Shown: piece by piece, positions 33,676-44,378 of the stretch | Layout: each line of letters opens with the position of its first letter | Numbering within the stretch: the first letter of the stretch is position 1 | Assembly (NCBI GenBank): GCA_025345505.1 | Contig: JANVCC010000013.1 | Coordinates: 1,143,215-1,207,214 of the forward strand | DNA: 64,000 nucleotides | DNA from: Todiramphus chloris collaris | Lineage: Eukaryota; Chordata; Aves; Coraciiformes; Alcedinidae | Reading direction: 5' to 3' | Made by a program: the position numbers and the translations under genes | The notes under the pieces: generated by a model | The model's input: the letters and a program-made list of their open reading frames with translations, nothing else | Database searches by the model: none | Told to the model about the DNA's origin: nothing

Positions 33676-34125
33676 GGGGCAGCAGGCACAGGGCCACAGG
33701 CAGCATCGCTACCCTGGGCTGCAGAAAGGCCAACCTTGGCCTCCTCAGGGAACTGCTTGGAAAAGTCCCATGGGACAAGGCCCTAGAAGGCAAGGGGGCC
33801 CAAGCAAGCTGGCTGATATTCAAGCACCATTTCCTCCAGGCTCAAGATCAGTGCATCCCAAAGAGTAGGAAATCAAGTAAGAGAGTCAGGAGGCCTGCAT
33901 GGCTGAGCAGGGAGCTGCTACAGAAACTTAACCAGAAGAAGGAATTGTACAGAACATGGAAGGAGGGGCAGGCACTTGGGAAGAATACAGGGAGGTTGTC
34001 AGAGGATGCAGGGATGCAACAAGGAAAGCTAAGGCCTCTCTAGAACTAAACCTGGCGAGGAAGGTCAAGAACAATGAGAAAAGCTTTTTCAAGTATGTTG
34101 GAGGCAAAGGAAGTCTAGAGGCAAT

Positions 34126-35538
34126 GTGGGCCCGCTGCTGAATGAAGCGGGAGCCCTGGTGACCGAGGATAGAGAGAAGGCTGAGTTACTGAATGCCACC
34201 TTCACCTCGGTCTTTACTAAGTCCAGCCCCCAGGAGTCCCAGGCCTTCAAGACCACAGAGGAGATCTGGAGGGAGGAAGTTTCTGCCTCTGTCGAAGAGG
34301 CTTGGGTTAGAGATCAGCTGAACAAACTGGACATCCACAAGTCCGTGGTCCCCAATGGGATGCACCCGCGAGTGATGAGGGAGATGGCAGAGGTCATTGC
34401 TAGGCCACTCTCCATAATCTTTGAGAGGTCCTGGAAATCGGGAGAGGTGCCTGAGGACTGGAGGAAGGCCAATGTCATTCCAATATTCAAGAAGGGCAAA
34501 AAGGCAGAGCTGGGTAACTATAGGCCGGTCAGCCTCACCTCCATCCCTGGAAACGTGATGGAACAGCTTGTTCTTGCCACCATCTCAAAGAATGTGGGGG
34601 AAATAAGGCTTATCACAAGTAGTCAACATGGATTCCGTAAGGGGAAATCATGTTTGACTAATCTGATAGCCTTTTATGATGGCATAAGTAGTTGGATAGA
34701 TGAAGGGAGAGCAGTTGATGTGGTATTTCTTGACTTCAGCAAGGCTTTTGATACTGTCTCCCATGGTATCCTCACGGCCAAGCTTAGGAAGTGTGGATTG
34801 GGTGATTGTGCAGTGAGGTGGCTTGGGAACTGGCTGAAGGACAGAGCTCAGAGAGTTGTGGTCAGTGGAGCAGAGTCTAGCTTGAGGCCTGTGGGTAGTG
34901 GTGTCCCCCAAGGGTCAGTGCTGAATCCAATACTGTTCAATATATTCATCAATGACCTGGACGAAGGGATAGAGTGTACCCTCAGCAAGTTTGCCGATGA
35001 TACAAAACTGGGAGGAGTGGCTGATACTCCAGAAGGCTGTGCTGCCATTCAGTGTGACCTGGAGAGGCTGAAGAGCTGGGCAGGGAGAAATTTAGTGCAA
35101 TTTAATAAAAGCAAGTGTAAAGTGCTGCATCTGGGGAAGAACAACCCCATGGATCAGTATAGGATGGGGGCTGATCTGTTGGAAAGCAGCTCTGGGGAAA
35201 AAGACCTAGGGGTCCTGGTGGACAAGAGGATGGCCATGAGACAACAGTGTGCCCTCGCGGCCAAGAAGGCCAATGGCATCCTGGGGTGCATTAAGAAGAG
35301 TGTGGCCAGCAGGTTGAGGGAGGTTCTCCTCCCCCTCTACTCTGCGCTGGTGAGGCCCCACCTGGAATACTGTGTCCAGTTCTGGGCACTCCAGTTCAAG
35401 AATGACAGAGAGCTACTGGAGAGAGTCCAGCGCAGGGCCACCAAGATTATTAAGGGAGTGGAGCATCTCCCTTATGAGGAGAGGCTGAGAGAGCTGGGTC
35501 TCTTTAGCCTGAAGGAGACTAAGGGGAGACCTCATTAA
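34126..35538 (+). pseudogene. CR1 ORF2 reverse transcriptase domain, frameshifted
   Basis: A 470-codon open stretch with the reverse-transcriptase motifs in order: [68 protein letters not shown] and FADD (34990-35001), the catalytic acidic pair. The thumb/C-terminal part follows ([22 protein letters not shown]). The frame breaks near 35515. Confidence 0.92.
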
Positions 35539-35593
35539 TGTCTATAAATATGTTAAGGGCGAGTGTAAGGAGGATGGAGCCAGACTCTTCTCA

Positions 35594-35788
35594 ATGTCAT
35601 CCAATGTTAGGACAAGAGGCTATGGGAATAAGTTGGAGCACAAGAGGTTTAGAGTAAACATAAGGAAAAACTTTTTCACAGTGAGGGTGACGGAGCACTG
35701 GAATGGGCTGCCCAAGGGGGTTGTGGAGTATCCTTCTCTGGAGGCGTTCAAGACCCGCCTGGACACGTTCCTGTGTGACTTGATCTAG
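35594..35788 (+). pseudogene. CR1 ORF2 C-terminus after a frameshift
   Basis: Encodes [20 protein letters not shown] and [18 protein letters not shown], the usual C-terminal tail of CR1 ORF2, out of frame with the reverse transcriptase part because of a small indel near 35515. Confidence 0.88.
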
Positions 35789-36363
35789 GTGATCCTGCTC
35801 TGGCAGGGGGGTTGGACTAGATGGTCTTTCTAGGTCCCTTTCAACCCCTATCATTCTATGATTCTATGATTCTATGACATCAGCCACAACTGTGACAGTT
35901 TTCATAGATGTATTTTTCTGATATACTCAAAAGAACTGTTACAAGCATGACATTCAATAGTATTGTAAGATATGTGGGCAAAAAGTAGCAGTGATAATGT
36001 ACGTAACTTTTAAAAGATGTAATCAAGCATGAATACTGAAGTGTGGCAAGGGGAAACAGCACCTCTGCTCAAATACAGTCCTCTGCATTGGGCAGATGTG
36101 TCTATTGTTTTTTCACTGGGGTGAGATACCTAAATGAGTAAATGAAATGTCTCTCCTTTAGTGTTTCAGAGTCTGAAGTGAAGGGCAGTAAATCAAGTAT
36201 ATCACACCTACTATGAAGAGGAAGGATGAACAGGCAAAGTAAACATCAGTAAGGGACAGTATCCAAGTACAACAGTGTATGTAAATTTGTTAAGACATTG
36301 CCTCTCCCCAACTCTGACCAATATATTTCACTACTGACCTTAAAAAACATCTAGCATGTCTAA

Positions 36364-37034
36364 AAGCTTGTACTCTTGTGGGAGGTGCAGGCCCCCCAAC
36401 AGACAAAACAGACAAAGCAAATGTTGTGCTGGAGTAGTTTGGCACCTTGGCCAGAGCACTTCCAAACCTTGGCCATTAAGCTGCATGTCCCAGTGCTTAA
36501 CTGTCATCTCAGAATCTGGACCCCTTAGTAAACAGGCTAGGGGTTTTGGCTTGTCCCTGGTTTGTCTGGGCTGGTCCCCTCAACCAATCAGAATGACCAC
36601 AGCGCACTCTTGAGTAGGGTATAAATGGGGTCCTGCCTAAGAGCCACAGGATTTGGTTCTTCCCAGAGCAGCAGGCCTGGCAGTCAGACCCTTCCCATGG
36701 ACATGCTGTCCAAGGACACTTCCATGGATTAAGGGAGTCTCCATGGATTGAGTGAGCTTCATGCCCTCCCCCCACTTTGGCTGAGTGTTATCTTGGGCAC
36801 ACTTGTGTGGGATGTTTCCCCTTCATGAGTGAGTGTGTGCCTATTTTGGTTCATCTTTCCTTAAGGTGTAGGAATTAGTTGTGTAGTAGTTAATTCCCAA
36901 CAGACGTCCAAACTTGTGTTTGGTCAGAAGGAGCGCTGAGTGACTTTGATTCCAATAAAGCCCATTTTGGATAGTGGCTGCTGTTTGGTTTGTGGGTGCC
37001 TCTATGACAACCCGTTTTCTCACTTCAACAAACA
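36364..37034 (+). mobile_element. ERV-type solo LTR, third family
   Basis: A promoter-like block CCAAT (36584-36588) then TATAAAT (36620-36626) is followed by a poly(A) signal AATAAA (36954-36959), and the 3' end reads CACTTCAACAAACA. This U3-R-U5 order without internal genes indicates a solo LTR unlike the others in the window. GTCTA occurs at 36359-36363 and 37035-37039 and could be the target duplication, but the left end would then lack the usual TG, so the left edge is uncertain. Confidence 0.65.
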
Positions 37035-37039
37035 GTCTA

Positions 37040-40000
37040 CTAGAAGATAGCACTTCTGCCTATGAACTTTCTCAGCTGTACCTTCAGTAGTTACAACACT
37101 GAATCCCACGAAAGTTCACTAGAGGGAGCACTTGTTATTTACATATAAATGGATATATATCTATATAATAGATCTACTCATAAACACAATTAAAATAGGC
37201 TATAAACAGCAGATACTAGGTTTTGTATTCATGCCAGAATACAGACCATTCTTCCTTTCTTGGAAGAGGATATAATTCTCCCAACTATGCATGGTCTTAT
37301 CTGTGTTCTTCTGTTCTTCCTGAAATGCATCATTTTCTTAACCTTAATGGTCATTTGCAGTAATGCGTGCAAGAAGTTATGTGTGTGTTTACATAAAATA
37401 AAACAATCTGCTATAATTCCATTTCCTTTCCTTCCATCTTCCTTCCTCTCCAAAACACATCAAATAAGAAGAAAAAAAAAAATCTCTTTTGAGTTTAAAC
37501 TTAGCTGTATTTGTTGGAGAATGATTAATCTCCCATGCTCATCTGAATCTTTTCTACTATATGATACCTAGAAATTCTCCTAGTATATATATTTTTATAA
37601 ACTGAGTATGTGGGACCCTGTGGTTAATTTCAAGGATTGCTGTTTTCTGTTGTCAATGAACAGGGGACATCTCTTTATTCTCTCTCATTGAGGGAATTAT
37701 GAACAGTTTTCAGAGGTGGAGGCAACAGCACAGAAGACTCAGATGACAAGATTGCAGAACTGTTGAAGAGCCATGACACTGTTGTTTTCAGACTTTAAAT
37801 AGCCTCTCCCCACAAAGCAAAATTAATCCCTAAAGTGGTAGGAACAGAGGAATGAACCTGGAATACATTGCTTTATTACCCATGGTAAGAATTGTTCCAT
37901 TTCCTTTCATTATCTCTGCTAATTTTTTTTATTATTTTATTTTTATCTACCTGAATGCTGTGTGTCACTGAGGTGTGTGGGTGTGTCAGATTGCATATCT
38001 TTGAAAGAATACATAGCAGTAGACATTATACATGTGCTGATGCAAGGCAACTTCAACTAAATGCAATTAATCGTCGCTTCCTGTGGCTGGTTCTCTACAG
38101 GCTTAATTGTTGTATTCTATTTAAAGCAGTAGAATATGACAATATACAGTGTCAATTTCACTCTCTCTAACTCATCCTTGTGGCAGAGAATTGGTCTCAT
38201 TAGCACAGATGAGGAGTGTGCAAGGAAGGCCTTTCTTACTGATTTATCTCAATGCACTGTGCCCACTGCCATCTATCTTACACTAAACATAAATGGAAAA
38301 AAATCTGCTTTTTGCTTTCACCGAGGAGGAATTAGCATCTGTAGTTGTACTGCTTTATGAACTGTCTGGTCAAACCACAATGTGCTGTAGCCTATAAAAT
38401 ACAAACATTAGATATAAGTTGCAAATCACGTTGTACTGTTCTCACTAGGGAGATGTAGGTTTTAAATAGTTGCAGTACCATGCTGTCAGATGCATTACTG
38501 ATTTCAGTTTTTATACAAGCACCCACAAGATGCTTTCACAATGCTGACAGATTTCAATAGCGATCACTTAAAATAAGTCCAAATCTAAAAGATGAGGATT
38601 TTTTTCTACTTTTCCCCATTAACCGTTTAAGAGAAAATATTTGAATGTGGTTCAAATCAACACTCAAAAATTAAGTATTTCCTCCACAATATTACATGTT
38701 ACAGGATGACACCAACCATAAAAGCATCTCATGGTTTTATGTATATATTTTGAATACAAAATTTTTTTTAGCAGTTTATGGAGTGAAATGCAAGAGCTGG
38801 TTGTCTACCTTTTCATCTGTTTCTGAAGCAGAGAACAGCAACAGGTTAATACTGGTAACATTCCTCATTAGTATACTTTTCTTTTAACAAATTCCACAAG
38901 ATTCAGTACTAGTGCAGCTATTGACACCCTAAAGATTTCTTTTTAAAAGATGTGAAACTGCATTATTCTAAATGTAGAACTATGAATTTCTGAAGTGCTT
39001 TTAAGCAGACAAGATCCCCTCTGTAGGTTCATCCTGCCCTCCCCACTTACATTTTGCCTAATCCAGAAAGATGAGAGATATTTTCATAGGTCTGGCATAA
39101 GAGACTGTGGCATCAGTTCCATGTTTCAGCAGCAATGCCTGTAGTCCAGCCTTGCTTCCCAACACACACATCAGGGAGGTCAGGGGCCTGAGTGGCAGAA
39201 TATTGTGCTGAGTTTCTGTTGTTATTGCTTTTTTCTCGTGGGTATCCTCCTTCCTCATCTTCCAGGGTCTGATTGTGAAATCTGAAAAGCTAAACAAAGG
39301 GAGGATGACCAAGCCAGATCACATTCAATTTGCTCATGGCACTGCTCTTTTCGTACATAGAGATACTGTCAATATGTCTCAGAATGTGCTGCCAGGGCTC
39401 GTTCATTTTAAGCTTTACATCTTAAAAAATGTCTTATAGTAATTTCCGTTGACTGTGAGTTTATACTATAATGCAAATTAAGACAGCTGAAATAATCAGC
39501 AGGTGGCCTAAACCAGTGACAAAGTTTTATCTTTTTTTTTTCTGGGCCATAGTATGTATATGCTTCTTTATCTATCACTATACATCTATCTATATATATA
39601 TACACATACATGTACATATACAAACTGTACTGTGCAAACTGATTGCCCCCTAAGCTCCCTCTGCAGCCAGGAGACCCACACAAGCGCGTGTACGGAAAGC
39701 CCTCAGGCATTCTGTGATTCTGTGCTAGGGGATGACAAGCCAGCCTAGGATGAATTTGTAAATATTCTCCTCCCTTCTCTTCCCCTGATATGTCAGTAGG
39801 TGGAGAGACCACTTACAAAGTGTTTAGATATGAAAAAAAGCCTTGGTTGTCAGAGCAAAACTCTTAAGTTACTTTGGTACCACATATGACTAATAGGGGA
39901 CAGCAATCAACTTCCAGACAGAGACTGAAAGCTCCCGAAAAGATTAGAGTGTTGTGTTTGCCACAAACAAGCAGATATTCAGGTACTGTCAGTTGAACAC

Positions 40001-40600
40001 ATGTCAGTGAATATCAGGCAGCCTAAAATGCCTACGCCTGAAAAGCTTCTGTCACATATCAAGTTAAGGCAGCATGTTTCAGCAAGCAGTCTTGTAGTTT
40101 TGGTCAACTCAGGACATTTATCCCATGGTGACTATTTGATACTGTTTCCTACCTCCACTTCCTTTGATTTTAGCAACTTCCAAATCAGGCTGGTAAATAT
40201 GATGCTGGAAGTGTGGATCTATACTGGACCATGCTCAAAGTTGCATAAAGTTCAATCTGACATCAAGATACAAGAACTTGCAAAGATCCTCCTGTACCTT
40301 CCTGTTCCAGGTCTTCCCATTAAATCATGGGAAGAAATAAGTGATAACTGAGGCTACGTATGCTGAGAGTGGACAGAGTTTTGGGGAAGGCAGATACAGC
40401 ATTATCACCTATTTTGCAGGAGGAAAATGTGGATGAGTGGCAATTCATACAAGTGAGTCTCTGAGTTGTCTTGTAATCAATTTACAGGGGTTAGGATACA
40501 GTCAGCCAAGGTTTGTAGGAGAACTTGGAGATTCAGATTAGGGCAAGGCTTCTTTCACATATTTTGGTCTGTCTAATGGTTGTATTTTCTCATGAGAAGC
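37040..40600. other. gene desert with AT-rich simple sequence
   Basis: No coding exon recognised. TA-rich simple sequence occurs at 37139-37170 and 39590-39622. A T-rich tract lies near 39533-39541. Confidence 0.5.
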
Positions 40601-40616
40601 CATCAGCAATGCTGTC

Positions 40617-41105
40617 TATATAAAAGGCTGCTGTGAAGACTCTGAAGAAATGTGATGCAGCTTTGACCATCAAGTAAAAAACCTTACATAGGAATTTGCA
40701 AAATGCAGATGGTCTTTTTCAAGGGCCTGGAGCATTCAAGCAGGCCTTAGCTGCCCTGACCAGCATCACAGGGGTCACACACTGGATGATCCTCTGCCCA
40801 AGGGCCACGTCTGAGTCATAGTGTAGGTAGTCCTGACTGGCTGACTGGATTTCTGGATTGACCTTGGACTGGACTTGCACCTCAGCTCTGTATGATGATC
40901 ACCAGGCAGTCATAGGAGCCTGTCCTTGTTACCAGCCTGGCCTTGCTTTGGGGCTGTGGGACAGTGCCCTGACTGGTGAAGGTACTGCCCCATGAGCCAT
41001 GGAAACCTGGGGCTCCACTTGCCTCATGAAGAACCCCCAATCTTATGTTCCCTGACAGCTGGCTCAAGCCTTGTGTTTGAGACAAATAAAGATTCTGGTA
41101 AGTGT
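40617..41105 (+). mobile_element. possible LTR or LTR-like repeat
   Basis: A strong TATA box TATATAAAAG (40617-40626) and a poly(A) signal AATAAA (41085-41090) bracket a segment rich in GACTGG/TGGACTGGACTT motifs. This is a plausible U3-R-U5 arrangement, but I see no clear termini, target duplication or second copy in the window. Confidence 0.35.
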
Positions 41106-42487
41106 TCACAAAATAAGCTGCAACAAAAAAAGCAGGCATTTGGTGAATTTTGGAACTGCCAATAAACTTCTGTTTAAGCTCTACAGAGAACTGGGTGAAA
41201 ATTATGAGCCGAAGATGTCTTCTGAGACTTCAGTTTACTGAGAACAGCATGAAGCAATGACTCTGCTAAATGCTTATTTGTGATAACAAATTTATAGACT
41301 ACTTTCACTTCATCTCTCTTTTGTATCTGATATATTTCCCACAGATAGGTGATTCCACATAAGAAGGAAGTTAAAACAGGCTCCAGGCAGTGCCAGTGTA
41401 ACCATCTGGTGGTCAAAGCTGCTGCTGAGGAGTGATGGCATCTTCTCAAAGAAGGAGCAGGATTCACAGTGGCATTGACCATCTACGGAACCTCGAATGC
41501 TAGGAGGGGGTGAAGAGCCTCTCCCTGCCTTCACCTTGCCTGCTAGGCTTCCTCTTTTTCACACTTTGCCTTCACTTTCACATGCAGAAAGGCAGGTTAA
41601 ATGCCCTGTAATGAAGGAGGACTTGGATTCAAAGGCACACTTCCTATGAGCAACCATTCTTACTTTTCTGGGGTACTTGACTGTGTTCACAGCAGAGGAT
41701 GAGCTCACTGCAGAAGTTCAGCAGGATGTTGAGTAACCTGCACCTGTCACAGCATCAAGATGGCACAACCTCCATCAGCCTGAAGAACATTCCCATGGGA
41801 TCACTGCAAGCATTGATAATGTGATCAACCTGCAGCTGGACATGGGAGCTGCTAGAGGACACAGCACCTAATTAGCCAGACCTGCTGGTGGGCCACAGTA
41901 TGGACAGATGTGGGCAAGTTCACCTGGGCCTGTGACTCCAGTGCTTTTACCAAACAGCCTCCTCAAACACCACAGTGTTTCTTGCAGCCCCTCCCCAGTA
42001 CCAACTGTCCTTGGTAGCTTGTGTGTTGATAGCAGATCTGTACCTCTTGCAGGGAGTCATCCTATTTCACCAAGGTGGGTGACTTCAACCTGCCTCCTGT
42101 TCCAAGAAGTTGCCATGAATGGTTGATTCTTCCTACAACAGTTTTATCCAATGCTGTGACCTCTCAGACAGCATCTTTCAGAGCAGATCACAGCCACAGC
42201 TTGGAAGGATGGCATAGGTCTTCTCCAAGTGCAAAACCACTTTGAAACATCCAGAGATGGACAGATGGAGAGAGGACTTACTGGATTTATCTCAGATTTG
42301 ATCACTTTATCTTATCTGATGATCACTCAACAGTTGAAGGGACCTGTCTCCAACCTGCCCCTGCTCAAGTGCTCAGGGACAGTGAGGGCTCTGCTCGCCT
42401 ATGAGGTCTGAGTTAGCATTGGCCATCTCAACTTTCAAATGAAATAACTGCAGACTCTTCATTGTGAGTTGGTTTGTGGCAATTTTA
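41106..42487. other. non-coding, unidentified
   Basis: The part at about 41690-42420 is less AT-rich than its surroundings and has short plus-strand frames without recognisable similarity. It could be an old repeat or decayed retrocopy. Confidence 0.35.
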
Positions 42488-43436
42488 GAATTTCATAGAC
42501 ATGTCTAGGTTGGAAAAGACCTGTACGATCATGTAGTCCAATCATCAACCTAACATTACCAAGTCTACCCCTTAAACCATATCCCTAAGCAACCCATCTA
42601 ATCAGCTTTTAAACACCTCCAGCAATGGAGACTCCACCACTGCCCTTGGCAACCCACTTCAACATCTGATAACCCGCTCAGCAGAGAAGTTCTTCATAAT
42701 ATCCTAGCGAAACCTCCCCTGGAGCAGCTTGAATCCATTTCCCCTTGTTCTATCATCTGTTGCTGGGTTAATCAGCCCTACTCCCACCTCTCTGTAACTC
42801 CCCTTCAGGTAGCCATAGAAAGCAATAAGCCTCCTTTTCTCCAGGCTGAAGAACCCCAGCTCTCCTCAGCCGCTGCTTGTAAGACATGCGCTCAAGGCCC
42901 TTCACTAGTTTTATTGCTCTTCTTTGGACACGCTCCAGTGCCTCAATGTCCTTCTTGCAGTGAGTGCCCCAAAACTGAACCCAGTAGTCAAGGTGCAGCC
43001 TCACCAGTGCTGAATACAGGGGCAGGATCACTTCCCTGGTCCTAGTGGCAACAGTATTCCTAATACAGGCCAGGATGCTGCTGGCCTTCTTGGCCACCTG
43101 GGCACACTGCTGGCTCATATTCAGCCGTTTGTCAATCAACACCCCCATATCCCTCTCCAGTGTGCAGCTCTCCAGCTACTCTACCCTGAGTCTGTAGCAT
43201 TGCCAGGGGTTGCTGTGACCAAAGTGTAAAACCTGGCACTTGGCTTTATTAAACTTCATACAGTTAGCTGCAGCCCATAGATGTAGTCTGTCTAGATCTC
43301 TCTGCAGAGTCTTTCTACCCTCTAGCAGATCAACACTTCCACACAGTTTAATGTTGTCTGTAAACTTACTAAAGGTACACTCAATCCTCTTGTCCAGGTC
43401 ATCAATAAAGATGTTGAAAGTTATCAAAGACATTGT
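42488..43436 (-). mobile_element. 5'-truncated CR1 with RT C-terminal remnant
   Basis: On the minus strand it encodes remnants of CR1 reverse transcriptase: [19 protein letters not shown], the FADD motif decayed to FTDN, LGHSNP-like, [19 protein letters not shown] and [14 protein letters not shown], followed by the 3' UTR (complement CTCCAGCAATGGAGACTCCA). Stops and frame shifts break the frame. The 3' end is at the left edge. Confidence 0.92.
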
Positions 43437-43701
43437 CACAAGGCATCAAGGACATTTAACAGAAAATAGCAAATGATTCTGCAAAGTTTAGGTACTGTTC
43501 TACCAAACCTCTGTCCATAAAATAGTTTTTACACATGCTACTAAATCTCAATGACTAATGTATAGTTAGTAGTTATCTATTTTTGGGGTTTTGTTGTTAT
43601 TTATTTGTTTGATTTTTAACAGTAGTATTACTCTGTTTATGGCAACATAATTTTCTGCCAGAAGAAAAGCTTATCTTCTATTTCCTTTCCATGTTCTCAA
43701 A

Positions 43702-43703
43702 TT

Positions 43704-43747
<44 letters not shown>

Positions 43748-43760
43748 TNNNNNNNNNNTT

Positions 43761-43816
<56 letters not shown>

Positions 43817-43818
43817 TC
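43702..43818 (+). repeat. TTTC microsatellite with a 10-N assembly gap
   Basis: Uninterrupted TTTC units from 43702 to 43818, broken only by ten Ns at 43749-43758. The true array length is unknown because the gap lies inside the repeat. The 92-codon frame across it is an artefact. Confidence 0.97.
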
Positions 43819-43887
43819 GCTGATGTTCAATGGAAGCTACAGAAAAAATGTCTCATATTCCAAATTTAGAGTAAAAGCCATCACTGA

Positions 43888-44378
43888 TGTGCTGATTTTG
43901 GCTGGGATAGAGTTAATTTTCTTCATAGTAGCTGGTATGGGGCTATGTTTTGAATTTGTGCTCGAGTAGGCTGGGGGTGCACAAGATGTTGGGAGGGAGC
44001 ACAACTGGGACTGCTGACCCCAACTGACCGAAGAGATGTCCCATATCGTATAACATCATGCTCAGCAATGAAATCTGGGTGAAGAAAGAGGATGGTGAGG
44101 ACATTTGGGATGACAGCATTTGTCTTCCCGGCTAACCATCACATGTGATGGAGCTCCGGAGATGACTGAGCCCTTGCCTGCTGATGGGAAGTTGTGAACG
44201 AATTCCTTGTTCTGCTTTGCTTGTGGACGTGGCTTTTGCTTTATTTATTAAACTGTCTTTATCTCAACCCACTAATTTTCTCACTTTTATTCTTCCAGTT
44301 CTGTCCCTTATGCCACTGAGGAGGAGTGAACAGGTGGCTGGGTGGTGCTTAGCTGCTGGCTGGGGTTACACCATGACA
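43888..44378 (+). mobile_element. solo ERV LTR, deleted copy of the 15384-15974 type
   Basis: TGTGCTGATTTTGGCTGGGA at the left, then GAGTTAATTTTCTTCATAG, CATCATGCTCAGCAATGAAA, GTCTTCCCGGCTAACCATCA, AAACTGTCTTTATCTCAAC and a right end ACCATGACA. Compared with 15384-15974 it lacks about 100 bases after the GAATTTGTGCT part. No target duplication is seen. Confidence 0.83.

Larger units (their letters stand above)
32817..35876 (+). mobile_element. long CR1 retrotransposon copy with broken ORF2
   Basis: A 3.1 kb CR1 carrying nearly all of ORF2 (endonuclease and reverse transcriptase) and a 3' end of three perfect ATTCTATG units (35853-35876). ORF1 and the 5' UTR are missing, so it is 5'-truncated; the left edge is approximate. 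ORF2 is split by at least four frameshifts (near 33645, 33970, 34120 and 35515), so this copy cannot make active enzyme. The nonamer TGACATCAG occurs at 32785-32793, 32808-32816 and 35875-35883, a possible target duplication. Confidence 0.93.

Noticed and set aside
36359-36363. GTCTA as a certain target duplication of the LTR ending at 37034
   Set aside because: The sequence after it begins AAAGC rather than TG, so the match may be chance; it was kept only as a possibility.
43691-43969. 92-codon frame of repeated FFLS residues
   Set aside because: It translates the TTTC microsatellite across an N gap.
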